60,923 bases of DNA, from NCBI GenBank assembly GCA_964541755.1, contig CAZIRF010000014.1, positions 1 through 60,923 of the forward strand, given 5' to 3'. The notes under the pieces were generated by a model, which was not told the DNA's origin, ran no database searches, and saw only the letters and a program-made list of their open reading frames with translations. The stretch's first letter is position 1, and each line of letters opens with the position of its first letter. Position numbers and translations under genes: made by a program. The stretch is from CAZIRF01 sp964541755. GTDB lineage: Bacteria; Spirochaetota; Spirochaetia; Treponematales; Breznakiellaceae. Shown here piece by piece: positions 16,372 to 24,828 of this stretch.

Positions 16372-18414
16372 GTGAAAACAAACATGGTTGAGACAGCGCT
16401 CGTACTCCTCTCGCACTGCCATGTCCCGTGGGGAAGTACCGATGAGGAATTCGAACGGGCCTATGCCGATCGTGCGCGTCCCTTCATTACTGCCTTGTAT
16501 CGTTGGCCGGCTGTTTTCGCTGTTGTCCACTACTCGGGGGCCTTTCTCGAGTGGCTCAATGCCCGCCATCCGGAGTTCATATCCCTTCTCGAGGAGCTTG
16601 TCGGACGCAAGCAGGTGGAGATGCTTGGCGGTGGCTACTATGAGCCAGCGTTTACCCTTATTCCGCAGGCCGATCGCATAAGTCAAATCGAGTTGCAGAC
16701 GACCCTTGTTCGAAAGCTCTTCGGGAAGAGGCCCCGAGGCTGTTTCCTGCCCGAATCCCTGTGGGACCCTTCCCTTGTTGGCGCTCTCAATACCTGCGGT
16801 ATCGACTATGTTTTTTTGGGGGCCGATCAATTTCGCTCTGCAGGGCTCAAGGGACACGTTTTGGAGACCCCGGTTACAACCGAGGATCAGGGGAGGGTGG
16901 TGACGGTTCTCCCCACGAGCGATCGTGAAGAATTGACCAGTATTTTTACCCACCCTTCGGAACTTGTTCGTGGCATTCAACGCAGCGCCCTTGATCATGG
17001 GGAACGCGTTATCTGTTTCCATCCGGAGTCCTTTCTACCGAGAGACTCTTCGATCAATTCCCGCGAAAAGCTCCTTGACGGATTCTTCTCTTTTATTTGC
17101 GAGCCCCATGAAGGGATTTCCCTGCAAACGGCTCAACGCGTTGTACGGGGGTCTGCCGAATCGCGTTGCGAGCGGCAGCGGGTGTACTTTCCCAATTCTG
17201 CCCATGCTCTTTTGATGTATTGGGCGCTCGATACCGAACAGCGCAAGCATTGGGATGAGGGGTACCGACATACGCGGCGGGAGCAGCGCCGTATGGGGGA
17301 ATTTTCTCCCACAGGAGCATATCCCCGTCAATTTCTTACGCGTTACGAAGAGAGTGCAAACATGTACGCCAAGATGAACTACGTTCATCTCTTGGTTAAC
17401 CAGTTGCGTGGAGACAAATCGCGAAAGAAAACTGCCCGTGAAGAGCTGCTCAAATCCCAGGGCTTGGGTGCATTTATTCATGTGGAATCGGGCGGGATCT
17501 ATTCCAACCGTTTGCGCAAGGCCGTCTATCGTGCCCAGATAATGGCCGAAAAGATCACCCGGCAAAAGGGCTCCTTCGCTCCCTGCCTCATGGTGCAGGA
17601 TTTTCGTCTTGACGGCTTCAATGACTACCTCTTTCTGGGCAACGAGCTCAATGTTTACGTCAAACCGAAGGGCGGGACCATTTTCGAGCTGGACCATCTG
17701 CCCAAGCAGTGGAACTACCTTGATACCATGGCTCGCCATGGCGAACCCTACCTCGATGCCACTGCCGTTCTGGACAGGGTGCCCCGTTCGGGCTTCATGG
17801 ATTTTTTCCTGCCCCCCGACTATCGTTTTGGCGATGCGCCGGATGCGGATCCTTCACGGGGTCGGGTTGGCGCCAGTGAGCTCTATGAAGAGCTTGAGGT
17901 GGACCGTACCAAACAGCTGGTGGCCTTGCGCCTTCAGGCGAGAAAAAAGGGCCCCTTCGCGCATGTCGAAATGGTCAAGACCTACAGCCTTTGCAAGAAT
18001 GTCTTGACGGTAAAATACAGTCTCTTGAATACGGGTGATGGGGTTGAGCGTTTCAACTTTATGCCACGAACAGATCTCTCGCTCGCTGATGAAGAGCGGG
18101 CAGCCATTTTTTCACTCCAAGCCGATGGACAGCGGGTGCCGCTCTCCCCTCGCGGCGAAGTCTTCGGGGCTCAAACCTGTATTTTGGAAGACAGCGCCCA
18201 CGATTTGGCGATCGCTCTTGCGGCAGATCGCCCCCTTGATTGGTGGCTCTACCCGCTCAAGACGCGATGCCGCCTTAACGGGGTCGTCGGGGAGTACTAT
18301 CAGTCTACCTCCATAGCCCCGCTCGTACCGGTCGTTCTGGCCCCCGGGGAATCCTGGTCGACGACCTTTACCCTGTCGTTTTCCAAGCTGGAATCGGACA
18401 AAAAGCGGCATTGA
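16372..18414 (+). CDS. Glycoside hydrolase family 57-like protein with DUF1925/1926-type C-terminus
   Basis: This 680-residue protein has a GTG start at 16372; an in-frame ATG at 16384 with AGGTG 9 nt upstream is equally likely. N-terminal marks (SHCHVPWG, GGGYYEPAFTLIP, CFLPESLWDPSL near 125) align with GH57 conserved regions 1-3, the Glu of the last being the nucleophile in 4-alpha-glucanotransferase. Region 4, normally HDDGEKFG with the acid/base Asp, reads FHPESFLPR, so catalysis by the usual pair is doubtful. Residues from about 300 resemble the beta-rich domains that follow the barrel in 4-alpha-glucanotransferases. It probably acts on alpha-glucans or is a non-catalytic relative. Its stop codon overlaps the metG -35. 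Confidence 0.75.
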   Translation: MKTNMVETALVLLSHCHVPWGSTDEEFERAYADRARPFITALYRWPAVFAVVHYSGAFLEWLNARHPEFISLLEELVGRKQVEMLGGGYYEPAFTLIPQADRISQIELQTTLVRKLFGKRPRGCFLPESLWDPSLVGALNTCGIDYVFLGADQFRSAGLKGHVLETPVTTEDQGRVVTVLPTSDREELTSIFTHPSELVRGIQRSALDHGERVICFHPESFLPRDSSINSREKLLDGFFSFICEPHEGISLQTAQRVVRGSAESRCERQRVYFPNSAHALLMYWALDTEQRKHWDEGYRHTRREQRRMGEFSPTGAYPRQFLTRYEESANMYAKMNYVHLLVNQLRGDKSRKKTAREELLKSQGLGAFIHVESGGIYSNRLRKAVYRAQIMAEKITRQKGSFAPCLMVQDFRLDGFNDYLFLGNELNVYVKPKGGTIFELDHLPKQWNYLDTMARHGEPYLDATAVLDRVPRSGFMDFFLPPDYRFGDAPDADPSRGRVGASELYEELEVDRTKQLVALRLQARKKGPFAHVEMVKTYSLCKNVLTVKYSLLNTGDGVERFNFMPRTDLSLADEERAAIFSLQADGQRVPLSPRGEVFGAQTCILEDSAHDLAIALAADRPLDWWLYPLKTRCRLNGVVGEYYQSTSIAPLVPVVLAPGESWSTTFTLSFSKLESDKKRH

Positions 18415-18439
18415 CACGGCTGTCCCTCGTTTCTATAGT
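18411..18439 (+). promoter_or_regulatory. metG promoter, near-consensus and leaderless type
   Basis: Perfect TTGACA (18411-18416), 17-nt spacer, TATAGT (18434-18439). The ATG follows 9 nt later without Shine-Dalgarno, predicting a leader of about 0-3 nt. The -35 overlaps the upstream stop codon. Confidence 0.85.
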
Positions 18440-18448
18440 AACGGGACC

Positions 18449-20815
18449 ATGAGCACTCCCAAAAAAGCGCGTCGCCTCATTACGTCGGCGCTCCCTTACG
18501 TAAACAACGTCCCCCACCTGGGGAACCTCATTCAGGTCCTTTCGGCCGATGTCTTCGCGCGCTACTGCCGCCTGGCCGGCTACGAGACCCTCTACGTCTG
18601 CGGCACCGACGAGTACGGAACCGCGACCGAGACCCGCGCCATGGCAGAGGGGGTAAGCCCGCGCGAGCTGTGCGACCGCTACAATGCCCTCCACACCGAT
18701 ATCTACCGATGGTTCACCATCGCCTTCGACAAGTTCGGGCGCACCTCGACCCCCTTGCAGACCGAAATCGTCCAGCACATCTTCAAGAAGCTCGACGAGA
18801 ACGGCTTTATCGTCGAGCGGACAATCGAACAGCTCTACTGCACGAGCTGCCAGCGCTTCCTCGCCGACCGCTTTGTGCGGGGTACCTGCCCCTCCTGCGG
18901 CTCGACGGATGCCCGCGGCGACCAGTGCGAGGCCTGCGGCAAGCTCCTCGACCCCACCGAGCTCCTCGACTCCCGCTGCGACTCCTGCGGCTCGAAGCCC
19001 GAAATCCGCCAGACCAAACACCTCTACATTGACCTTCCCAAGCTCAAGGATCGCCTCGAAGCCTGGATAGCCGGGGCCTCGGTAAAGGGCTTCTGGGCCA
19101 AGAATGCGATACAGATGACCCAGGCCTGGATACGCGACGGCCTGCACGAACGGGCCATCACCCGTGACCTCAAGTGGGGTATTCCCGTTCCCAAGGCCGG
19201 CTTCGAGGAGAAGGTCTTCTACGTCTGGTTTGACGCCCCCATCGGCTATATCTCCATCGCCGCAAACCTCGCCGCAGAGCGCGGCGAGGACTGGAAGGCC
19301 TTCCTCGACTACTGGTGGAAGAGCCCGGAGGATGTCGAACTCTTCCAGTTTATCGGGAAGGACAACATCCCCTTCCACACCGTCATCTTCCCCTCGAGCC
19401 TCCTGGGGACGGGCGAAAACTGGACCATGCTCCACCACATGTCCTCCAGCGAGTACCTGAATTATGAAGGCGGGAAGTTCTCCAAATCCAAGGGGGTGGG
19501 GGTCTTTGGCAGCGATGCCATGGCCTCGGGCATCCCCGCGGACGTCTGGCGCTTCTACATCTACTACAATCGCCCCGAAAAGTCCGACGGTCAGTTCGTC
19601 TGGAAGGACTTCCAGGAGAAGGTCAACGGGGAGCTTATCGGTAACCTGGGCAACCTCGTCAATCGCACCCTTACCTTTGTCGCGCGCTACTTTGACGGCA
19701 GGGTCCCGGTTCTCCCGGCCGATGCGGCGCCCGCCCCCTGGCTCGACGAGATTGCCTCCCTCCACCGCCGCATAACGGCCAGCCTCGAGCGCGCCGAGCT
19801 CCGCGACGCCTTCCGCGGCATCTTCGAACTCTCCTCGATTGCCAACAAGGCCTTCCAGGACGGCGAGCCCTGGAAGACCCGCACCGAGGCCCCTGCGAAA
19901 GCGGCCGCCCTCATTCACCGCCTCTGCGCGGTCCTCAAGGACCTTTCGATACTCCTGTACCCCTACATCCCCTCGAGCGCGGCCCGTCTCGCCTCGTTTT
20001 TCGGTCTTTCATTCGATGGGGCGGGGGCCCTCTCCTGGGCCGATCTCGGATCCCCGCTCTCCCAAGACTTGCTGGGCAAGGCCGAAGTGCTCTTTTCAAA
20101 ACTGGAGGATACCATGGTAGAAGAACTGCGCGAAAAATATGCCGGCTCCCAGGACGAGCGCGCGAGCCGCGACGCCGAAGCGGCGAAAAAAGATCCCAAG
20201 GCTGATAGTTCCACCCGCGGGAAGGACAACAACGCAGCGTCCCCTGTAGCGCCCGCCGCTGCAAAGACCGATACCGCTCCTGCTGCAAGCGCTCCTGCCG
20301 CCCCGACCGATACCCGAGCCCTGGCCGATCGCTTTGCCGCAAAGGTAGCCCTTACGGTGGGGCGTATCGCGAGCATCGAGCGCCACCCCAAGGCGGACAA
20401 GCTCTACGTCGAGACGGTTGACATGGGCGAATCCTCCCGTACGATTGTGTCGGGTCTTGTCCCCTACTACCGCGAGGAAGAGCTCCTGGGCAAGCACATC
20501 GTCGTCGTCTCGAACTTGAAGAGCGCCAAGCTGCGCGGGGTCGAGTCCTGCGGGATGCTTCTCGCCGCTTCGGCCCCGAACGGGGAGGGCGGCGAGACGG
20601 TTGAAGTCCTCTTCCTTGAGGGCGTGGAAGCGGGAATCCGCCTTGCACTCGAGGGCGTGGACACGCCCTTCGAGGGGAACGAAGTCGATATCGACAGCTT
20701 CTTCTCGATGCCCATTGTGGTAGAGGGCCATCGTGTCCTCGTCGACGGGAAGGCCCTGCTTGCCGGCGGAAAGCCCGTCACGACCAGGATTGTCGAAAAG
20801 GGCGAGGTCGGCTGA
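18449..20815 (+). CDS. metG: Methionyl-tRNA synthetase
   Basis: This 788-residue class I synthetase has the HIGH-type motif HLGN near residue 23 and KFSKS near 341-346. Between them is a zinc-knuckle region with four CxxC pairs (CTSC, CPSC, CEAC, CDSC, about 130-190). An Ala/Asp/Lys-rich linker (about 575-620) connects to a C-terminal EMAPII/Trbp111-like tRNA-binding domain (about 628-788) that promotes dimerisation. It charges tRNA-Met in the cytoplasm. Codon choice is strongly C/G-ending, as expected for high expression. Transcription probably starts 2-3 nt before the ATG. A complex array of palindromes follows the stop. Confidence 0.96.
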   Translation: MSTPKKARRLITSALPYVNNVPHLGNLIQVLSADVFARYCRLAGYETLYVCGTDEYGTATETRAMAEGVSPRELCDRYNALHTDIYRWFTIAFDKFGRTSTPLQTEIVQHIFKKLDENGFIVERTIEQLYCTSCQRFLADRFVRGTCPSCGSTDARGDQCEACGKLLDPTELLDSRCDSCGSKPEIRQTKHLYIDLPKLKDRLEAWIAGASVKGFWAKNAIQMTQAWIRDGLHERAITRDLKWGIPVPKAGFEEKVFYVWFDAPIGYISIAANLAAERGEDWKAFLDYWWKSPEDVELFQFIGKDNIPFHTVIFPSSLLGTGENWTMLHHMSSSEYLNYEGGKFSKSKGVGVFGSDAMASGIPADVWRFYIYYNRPEKSDGQFVWKDFQEKVNGELIGNLGNLVNRTLTFVARYFDGRVPVLPADAAPAPWLDEIASLHRRITASLERAELRDAFRGIFELSSIANKAFQDGEPWKTRTEAPAKAAALIHRLCAVLKDLSILLYPYIPSSAARLASFFGLSFDGAGALSWADLGSPLSQDLLGKAEVLFSKLEDTMVEELREKYAGSQDERASRDAEAAKKDPKADSSTRGKDNNAASPVAPAAAKTDTAPAASAPAAPTDTRALADRFAAKVALTVGRIASIERHPKADKLYVETVDMGESSRTIVSGLVPYYREEELLGKHIVVVSNLKSAKLRGVESCGMLLAASAPNGEGGETVEVLFLEGVEAGIRLALEGVDTPFEGNEVDIDSFFSMPIVVEGHRVLVDGKALLAGGKPVTTRIVEKGEVG

Positions 20816-20821
20816 TATTGC

Positions 20822-20931
20822 GCCACGGTAGTGGCCCCGCCAACAACGGCTGGCGCCGCCAACAACGGCTGGCGCCGCCAACAACGGCTGGCGCCGCCAC
20901 TACTGTGGCGCCGCCAGCCGTTGTTGGCGCC
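20822..20931. repeat. Nested tandem and inverted repeats after metG
   Basis: A self-palindromic block A (GCCAC-ggta-GTGGC, 20822-20835) precedes three exact tandem copies of a 19-bp unit GCCAACAACGGCTGGCGCC (20839-20857, 20858-20876, 20877-20895). Then come A' (20896-20909, the reverse complement of A with one mismatch) and U' (20913-20931), the inverse of the 19-bp unit. Two folds compete: A with A' enclosing the three units, or the third unit with U' enclosing A'. There is no T-tract, so a simple terminator is unlikely. It sits between metG and the RNase Z promoter. Confidence 0.85.
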
Positions 20932-20936
20932 TTCGC

Positions 20937-20965
20937 TTGAAGCGGGGGCCGATTATCGGTAAGAT
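20937..20965 (+). promoter_or_regulatory. RNase Z gene promoter, leaderless type
   Basis: TTGAAG (20937-20942), 17-nt spacer, TAAGAT (20960-20965), then ATG after 8 nt without Shine-Dalgarno. The -35 begins 5 nt after the last palindromic unit. Confidence 0.6.
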
Positions 20966-20973
20966 ACCATCCC

Positions 20974-21903
20974 ATGAACCTTGAAGCCTTTGTCCTCGGC
21001 TGTGGGGGCATGATGCCCCTGCCGCGCCGTCACCTCACCTCGGTCCTCCTGCGCCGGGAGGGAGACCTCTTCCTCTTCGACGGTGGCGAGGGAACCCAGG
21101 TCTCCCTGCGCCGCCTCAACCTGCGCTGGAAGAAGATTTCCGCCATATTCGTCAGCCATACCCACGCCGACCACGTTACGGGGCTTCCGGGCATCCTCAT
21201 GCTCTCCTCCCAGGTCGATCGCGATGAACCCCTTACAATTATCGGGCCACCCAAGATTGCCGAGTACATAGAGTCGAGCCGCAAGGTTCTGGATATGTAC
21301 ATCAACTACGAGATCATCGTCAAAGAGATAAGCGAACCCGGTGTCGTCTACTCAGGCGACGGGTATCAGGTGCGGGCCTTTCCCCTCAAGCACACCAAAC
21401 CCTGCGTGGGTTACGCCTTTGAGGAATTCGCACGGCCCGGAGCCTTCAATCCCGAGGCCGCCCGCGCCCTCAATGTCCCGATGGGCCCCCTCTGGGCAAA
21501 GCTCCAACAGGGCCTGGAGGTCCAGGCCTCAGACGGTTCGACTGTGCGCCCCGACCAAGTCCTGGGGGCTGCCCGCAGCGGGCGCAAGTTCACCTACGTT
21601 ACCGACTCCCTGGCCTTCCCGCAGATTGCCCGCGAGGCGGCCGGGAGCGACCTCTTTGTCTGCGAGGGGATGTTCGAGAAAGACCTCCTCGCCTCGGCCA
21701 TCGAGAAAAAGCACATGACCGCAGAGCAGGCTGCGACCCTCGCCCGCGACGCCGGGGGGATAAAACAGCTTGCCCTCATCCACTACAGCCCGCGCTACAC
21801 CGAACACAATCTGCAGAACCTGTTGAAAGAGGCGCAGGCCATCTTCCCGGATACGGTCCTCTCGCGGGACCGCATGCACATCCCCATCGCCTACGAAGAC
21901 TGA
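20974..21903 (+). CDS. rnz: Ribonuclease Z
   Basis: This 309-residue metallo-beta-lactamase-fold nuclease has the zinc-binding motif SHTHADHVTG near residues 60-69. Further ligands lie in FPLKHTKPCVGYAFEE and KFTYVTDS, and near the end LALIHYSPRYTE. Length and order match bacterial RNase Z of the short tRNase Z form, which trims the 3' trailer of tRNA precursors. The gene heads a tightly overlapped unit with three ABC-transporter genes (TGATG at 21901-21905), so tRNA maturation and the transporter would be co-expressed. The start is set by the promoter 8 nt upstream. Confidence 0.93.
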   Translation: MNLEAFVLGCGGMMPLPRRHLTSVLLRREGDLFLFDGGEGTQVSLRRLNLRWKKISAIFVSHTHADHVTGLPGILMLSSQVDRDEPLTIIGPPKIAEYIESSRKVLDMYINYEIIVKEISEPGVVYSGDGYQVRAFPLKHTKPCVGYAFEEFARPGAFNPEAARALNVPMGPLWAKLQQGLEVQASDGSTVRPDQVLGAARSGRKFTYVTDSLAFPQIAREAAGSDLFVCEGMFEKDLLASAIEKKHMTAEQAATLARDAGGIKQLALIHYSPRYTEHNLQNLLKEAQAIFPDTVLSRDRMHIPIAYED

Positions 21904-22613
21904 TGCTCCTGTCCCTCGAAGCCCTCGCCCTGGAGCGGGGAGGCCGCCTGCTCTTCGAGGGGCTCTCCCTCCAACTCGGGGTGGGGGAGCAGCTTTCGGT
22001 TCTCGCCCCCAACGGCGCGGGAAAGACGAGCCTCTTCATGGTCCTCGCCGGTCTTCTGGCCCCAACGGGGGGGACTTGCCGGCTAGCCGGTCTTGATATC
22101 GTCACCCGCCGGGACGAGGCCCTTGCCCATGTCGGCTATGTCCCCTCACGGGTTTCCGTATGGCCCGGCTATACCGTTCGGGCCTTCCTCGAAGCCCTCG
22201 CAAGCCTTCGGGGCCTTAAACGCGCTCCTGCACGGGACGCTGCACAGGAGGTCATGGCCTCCTGTGATCTCGCCTCGCACGCCACTATCCCGGTCGAGAC
22301 CCTCTCCGGCGGATACCTCAAGCGTTTGGGGCTTGCGCAAGCCCTCGTGCATAATCCGGCCATCCTCCTGCTCGACGAACTCTCCTCCGGGCTCGATCAC
22401 GGTTCCCGCCAGTCGATTTTCGCACTTTGCGACAAGCTCGCGAAAAACCGTGTGATAATCAGCGCCACACACCACTTCGAGGAGGCGACGGAAACCGCAC
22501 TCCTCTTTTTGCCACAGGGGAAACTTCCTCTCGTTTATACCGCAGACAGTGCGCGGGAAACGGCAGCCATAAAGGCGCTGTGGGAACGCTCTTACGGGAG
22601 TGTCGTGGTATGA
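21903..22613 (+). CDS. ABC transporter ATP-binding protein, GldA-like
   Basis: This 236-residue ATPase has Walker A APNGAGKTS (near 36-44), signature LSGGYLKRLGLAQALVHNP (near 138), Walker B ILLLDELSSGLD and a switch His in ISATHHFEEA. The gene overlaps rnz (TGATG) and the next permease gene (ATGA). Next to a small permease and a GldG-like protein it forms a Gld/Nos-type ABC-2 system. Substrate and function are unknown; in Bacteroidetes the related proteins are linked to gliding or secretion, but that role cannot be carried over here. Confidence 0.85.
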   Translation: MLLSLEALALERGGRLLFEGLSLQLGVGEQLSVLAPNGAGKTSLFMVLAGLLAPTGGTCRLAGLDIVTRRDEALAHVGYVPSRVSVWPGYTVRAFLEALASLRGLKRAPARDAAQEVMASCDLASHATIPVETLSGGYLKRLGLAQALVHNPAILLLDELSSGLDHGSRQSIFALCDKLAKNRVIISATHHFEEATETALLFLPQGKLPLVYTADSARETAAIKALWERSYGSVVV

Positions 22614-23317
22614 ACAGGACCTCATTCACGGCTCTTGTAATACATGACCTCCGGCTCTATCTCTCTTCCCGCCGTTTTGCCAGCATACTCTTTGCAGAAG
22701 CTCTCGTTCACAGCCTGTGGCTTCTTTTTCTGTCCCTTGTCTCGCCCCTCGCCCTGGCAGATGCCTCTGCGGTACTCAGCCCCTTTCCCCTGATACTCCT
22801 CATCGCCATACCCTCTTTTTCCCTCATGACTTGGCGTGACGAAATGCGAAGCGGCTGTCTTGGCCTTGTGTTTTCTGCCCTCCTGTCCAGCAGGGCCCTG
22901 GCTCTGGCCCGCCTCGCCGCACTCTTTGTTTCTGCGCTCATCCTCTGTACCGTTCCGCTCTGTACCGTCGGGGTGCTCTCTCTCTTGCTGCCATATCCCC
23001 CGCTGGCTTTCATTCCCCTCTGTGTCGCACTTCTCTGGGTTGCCGTTGCTATCAGCCTCGCTTCTTCATTCTTTGCCCTCCTCCTGCCCAAGGGCCCCTT
23101 TGCCGCCTTTGCACCCCTCTCCCTGACCATCCTTGCCGCCCTTGCCGTGTGGATATGGCCGGCGCTCGACGCGCTTTTCCCCTTTCGCCACTGGCAGGCC
23201 TTTTTGGACGGTGTTGTTGCGTTTGATTCCCTCTCTCTCCTGCTCGTAACGGCCGTCCTTGTCGTTTGCTTTGAAGGGCGCATGGTGGAATCTTTTCGAA
23301 GGGGAGGAGGTCTCTGA
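22610..23317 (+). CDS. ABC-2-type permease, GldF/CcmB-like
   Basis: This 235-residue protein starts at ATG 22610, in ATGA overlap with the ATPase stop. It is highly hydrophobic, with about six membrane spans and Arg/Lys-rich loops, and begins with a short cytoplasmic stretch (MNRTSFTALVIHDLRLYLSS). Size and layout match single-subunit ABC-2 permeases such as GldF and CcmB. A dimer with the upstream ATPase is likely. Its stop overlaps the start of the GldG-like gene (TGATG), with GGGGAGGAGG just upstream as Shine-Dalgarno. Confidence 0.75.
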   Translation: MNRTSFTALVIHDLRLYLSSRRFASILFAEALVHSLWLLFLSLVSPLALADASAVLSPFPLILLIAIPSFSLMTWRDEMRSGCLGLVFSALLSSRALALARLAALFVSALILCTVPLCTVGVLSLLLPYPPLAFIPLCVALLWVAVAISLASSFFALLLPKGPFAAFAPLSLTILAALAVWIWPALDALFPFRHWQAFLDGVVAFDSLSLLLVTAVLVVCFEGRMVESFRRGGGL

Positions 23318-24828
23318 TGGGAACTTCTGCGTCGCGCAGCCGTCTCTTTTGGCCAATCTTCGGGAGTTTGCCCCTGCTTTTATCGCTTGTGGCTAGCCTC
23401 GTATGGGACCCCTTCCTGGATTTTCCCCCTGCCACTGTCCCGTTTCACGCTCGTGCCATGCAGATACTCAAGGCTCGGACAGCGCCTGTGCGTATCAGCT
23501 GGTACCACAGCGGGGAGCTCGACACGGGGGCCTTTCCCTCTGGCCCCATCTGGCGTGATTTGCGCAGTCTCGAGAGCGGCTCTTCCCTGCCAATTCGGAT
23601 TGTCCGAAAGGACCCCGGACGCGATCCTCAGACCCTTGCGGAGCTGGGCCGTCTTGGAGCACGTACTCTCGAGTACCAAGCTACGGGGGGGGATGGGAGC
23701 GTATCGTCGCTGTATTCGGCTTTGTTGGTCGAGTATGGTGATGCACAGCGTTTTATTCCCTGGGTTGACAGCAGGGAGCGCCTTTCCATGGACCTTTCCA
23801 GAACCTTGGATTCCCTTGTCGCGGGGAGGCAAGACCTCGTTTCACTCATGGCTCCGGAAGATCTCCTTGAAGATGTCGAGCGGCTTCTTGGTGAAAACGG
23901 GCGGGCAGTTCGTGTTCTCTCTCCCGGTCAAGCCGTCCCGACAACGAGCGATTCCTTGATTGTATTGGGGCCTGTCGATGCCTTTACCCCCTCGTCGGTA
24001 CAGCGTATTGACGCCTGGATAGCTGGCGGTGGCAGCTGTCTCCTCGCTCTCGACCGCGTTGCAGTGGACTTGAATGCCGGTTCTGCCGTCCGTGACAGCC
24101 TTCTCCTCGAGAACCCTGCCATGGATGCCCTCCTTTCCCGTCTGGGGCTTGTACTCGAGGCCTTCCTCCTCCACGACGAGCGCTCATTGATGATTGCTTC
24201 GCATAAAGCCGATGGTTTTGGTGGAAGTACGCCCTTTTTGCAAGCCTACCCCTGGTGGCCATCTGTCCCCGCTTCTGCTGATACAATGAACAGTGATGCA
24301 CCCTTTGCTCATCCCGGACTTGATCTCTTTTGGGCGAGTCCTCTTCACTTTGAAAAGACAGACGGATGGAAGGGGCGTGTTCTTTTGGCTTCGTCCGATC
24401 GCAGTACGCTTCCCGTTCTTCCCTGGTATCTTCACCCGGCTGAGCTTTCCCTTACCGAGTGTGGATCGACGATGGGGCCGCAGGGCCTAGCGATCTGTCT
24501 GGAGCGGGAAGATCGGGGGCCCACTGCTTCTCTCGCCGGGGCCGGCCGCGTTATCGTTATCGGGGATTCACAGTTTGCCGGCCCTCTTGCCGCCCGACCG
24601 GATGGACGCTCGTCGCGGAATCATGTTTTTTTAATGGACTGTCTTGACTGGCTTGAAGGGCGCGACGGCCTGTCGGGAATCCGCAGTCCCCTGCACCATC
24701 AGTATGAACTTGAAATGGCGATGCCGCTTTCGGCCAGGGCTCGCTTGCTCCTGCTCCTTCCCCTGTTCTTGCCGCTGCTCTTTTTGCTCGTAAGGCGTGT
24801 CTACCCCTTCTTGAGGAGTTCCCGGTAG
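23317..24828 (+). CDS. GldG-like ABC-associated membrane protein
   Basis: This 503-residue protein has an N-terminal membrane span (about 10-29), a large extracytoplasmic domain and a C-terminal span (about 474-495) followed by basic residues. The soluble part shows the ABC_transp_aux/GldG pattern: SWYHSGELD near 60, an RIVRKDPGRDPQTLAELGRLG segment, LIVLGPVDAFTPSSVQRIDAW and a late VIVIGDSQFAG. It completes the ATPase-permease-GldG trio. The last 28 bp overlap convergently with the GGDEF-like gene on the other strand. Confidence 0.75.
   Translation: MGTSASRSRLFWPIFGSLPLLLSLVASLVWDPFLDFPPATVPFHARAMQILKARTAPVRISWYHSGELDTGAFPSGPIWRDLRSLESGSSLPIRIVRKDPGRDPQTLAELGRLGARTLEYQATGGDGSVSSLYSALLVEYGDAQRFIPWVDSRERLSMDLSRTLDSLVAGRQDLVSLMAPEDLLEDVERLLGENGRAVRVLSPGQAVPTTSDSLIVLGPVDAFTPSSVQRIDAWIAGGGSCLLALDRVAVDLNAGSAVRDSLLLENPAMDALLSRLGLVLEAFLLHDERSLMIASHKADGFGGSTPFLQAYPWWPSVPASADTMNSDAPFAHPGLDLFWASPLHFEKTDGWKGRVLLASSDRSTLPVLPWYLHPAELSLTECGSTMGPQGLAICLEREDRGPTASLAGAGRVIVIGDSQFAGPLAARPDGRSSRNHVFLMDCLDWLEGRDGLSGIRSPLHHQYELEMAMPLSARARLLLLLPLFLPLLFLLVRRVYPFLRSSR

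Noticed and set aside
18368..19918. Long minus-strand reading frame (516 codons) opposite metG
   Set aside because: It is a mirror of metG caused by strong C/G third-position bias; composition is Gly/Val/Glu-rich with no motifs, and metG is certain.
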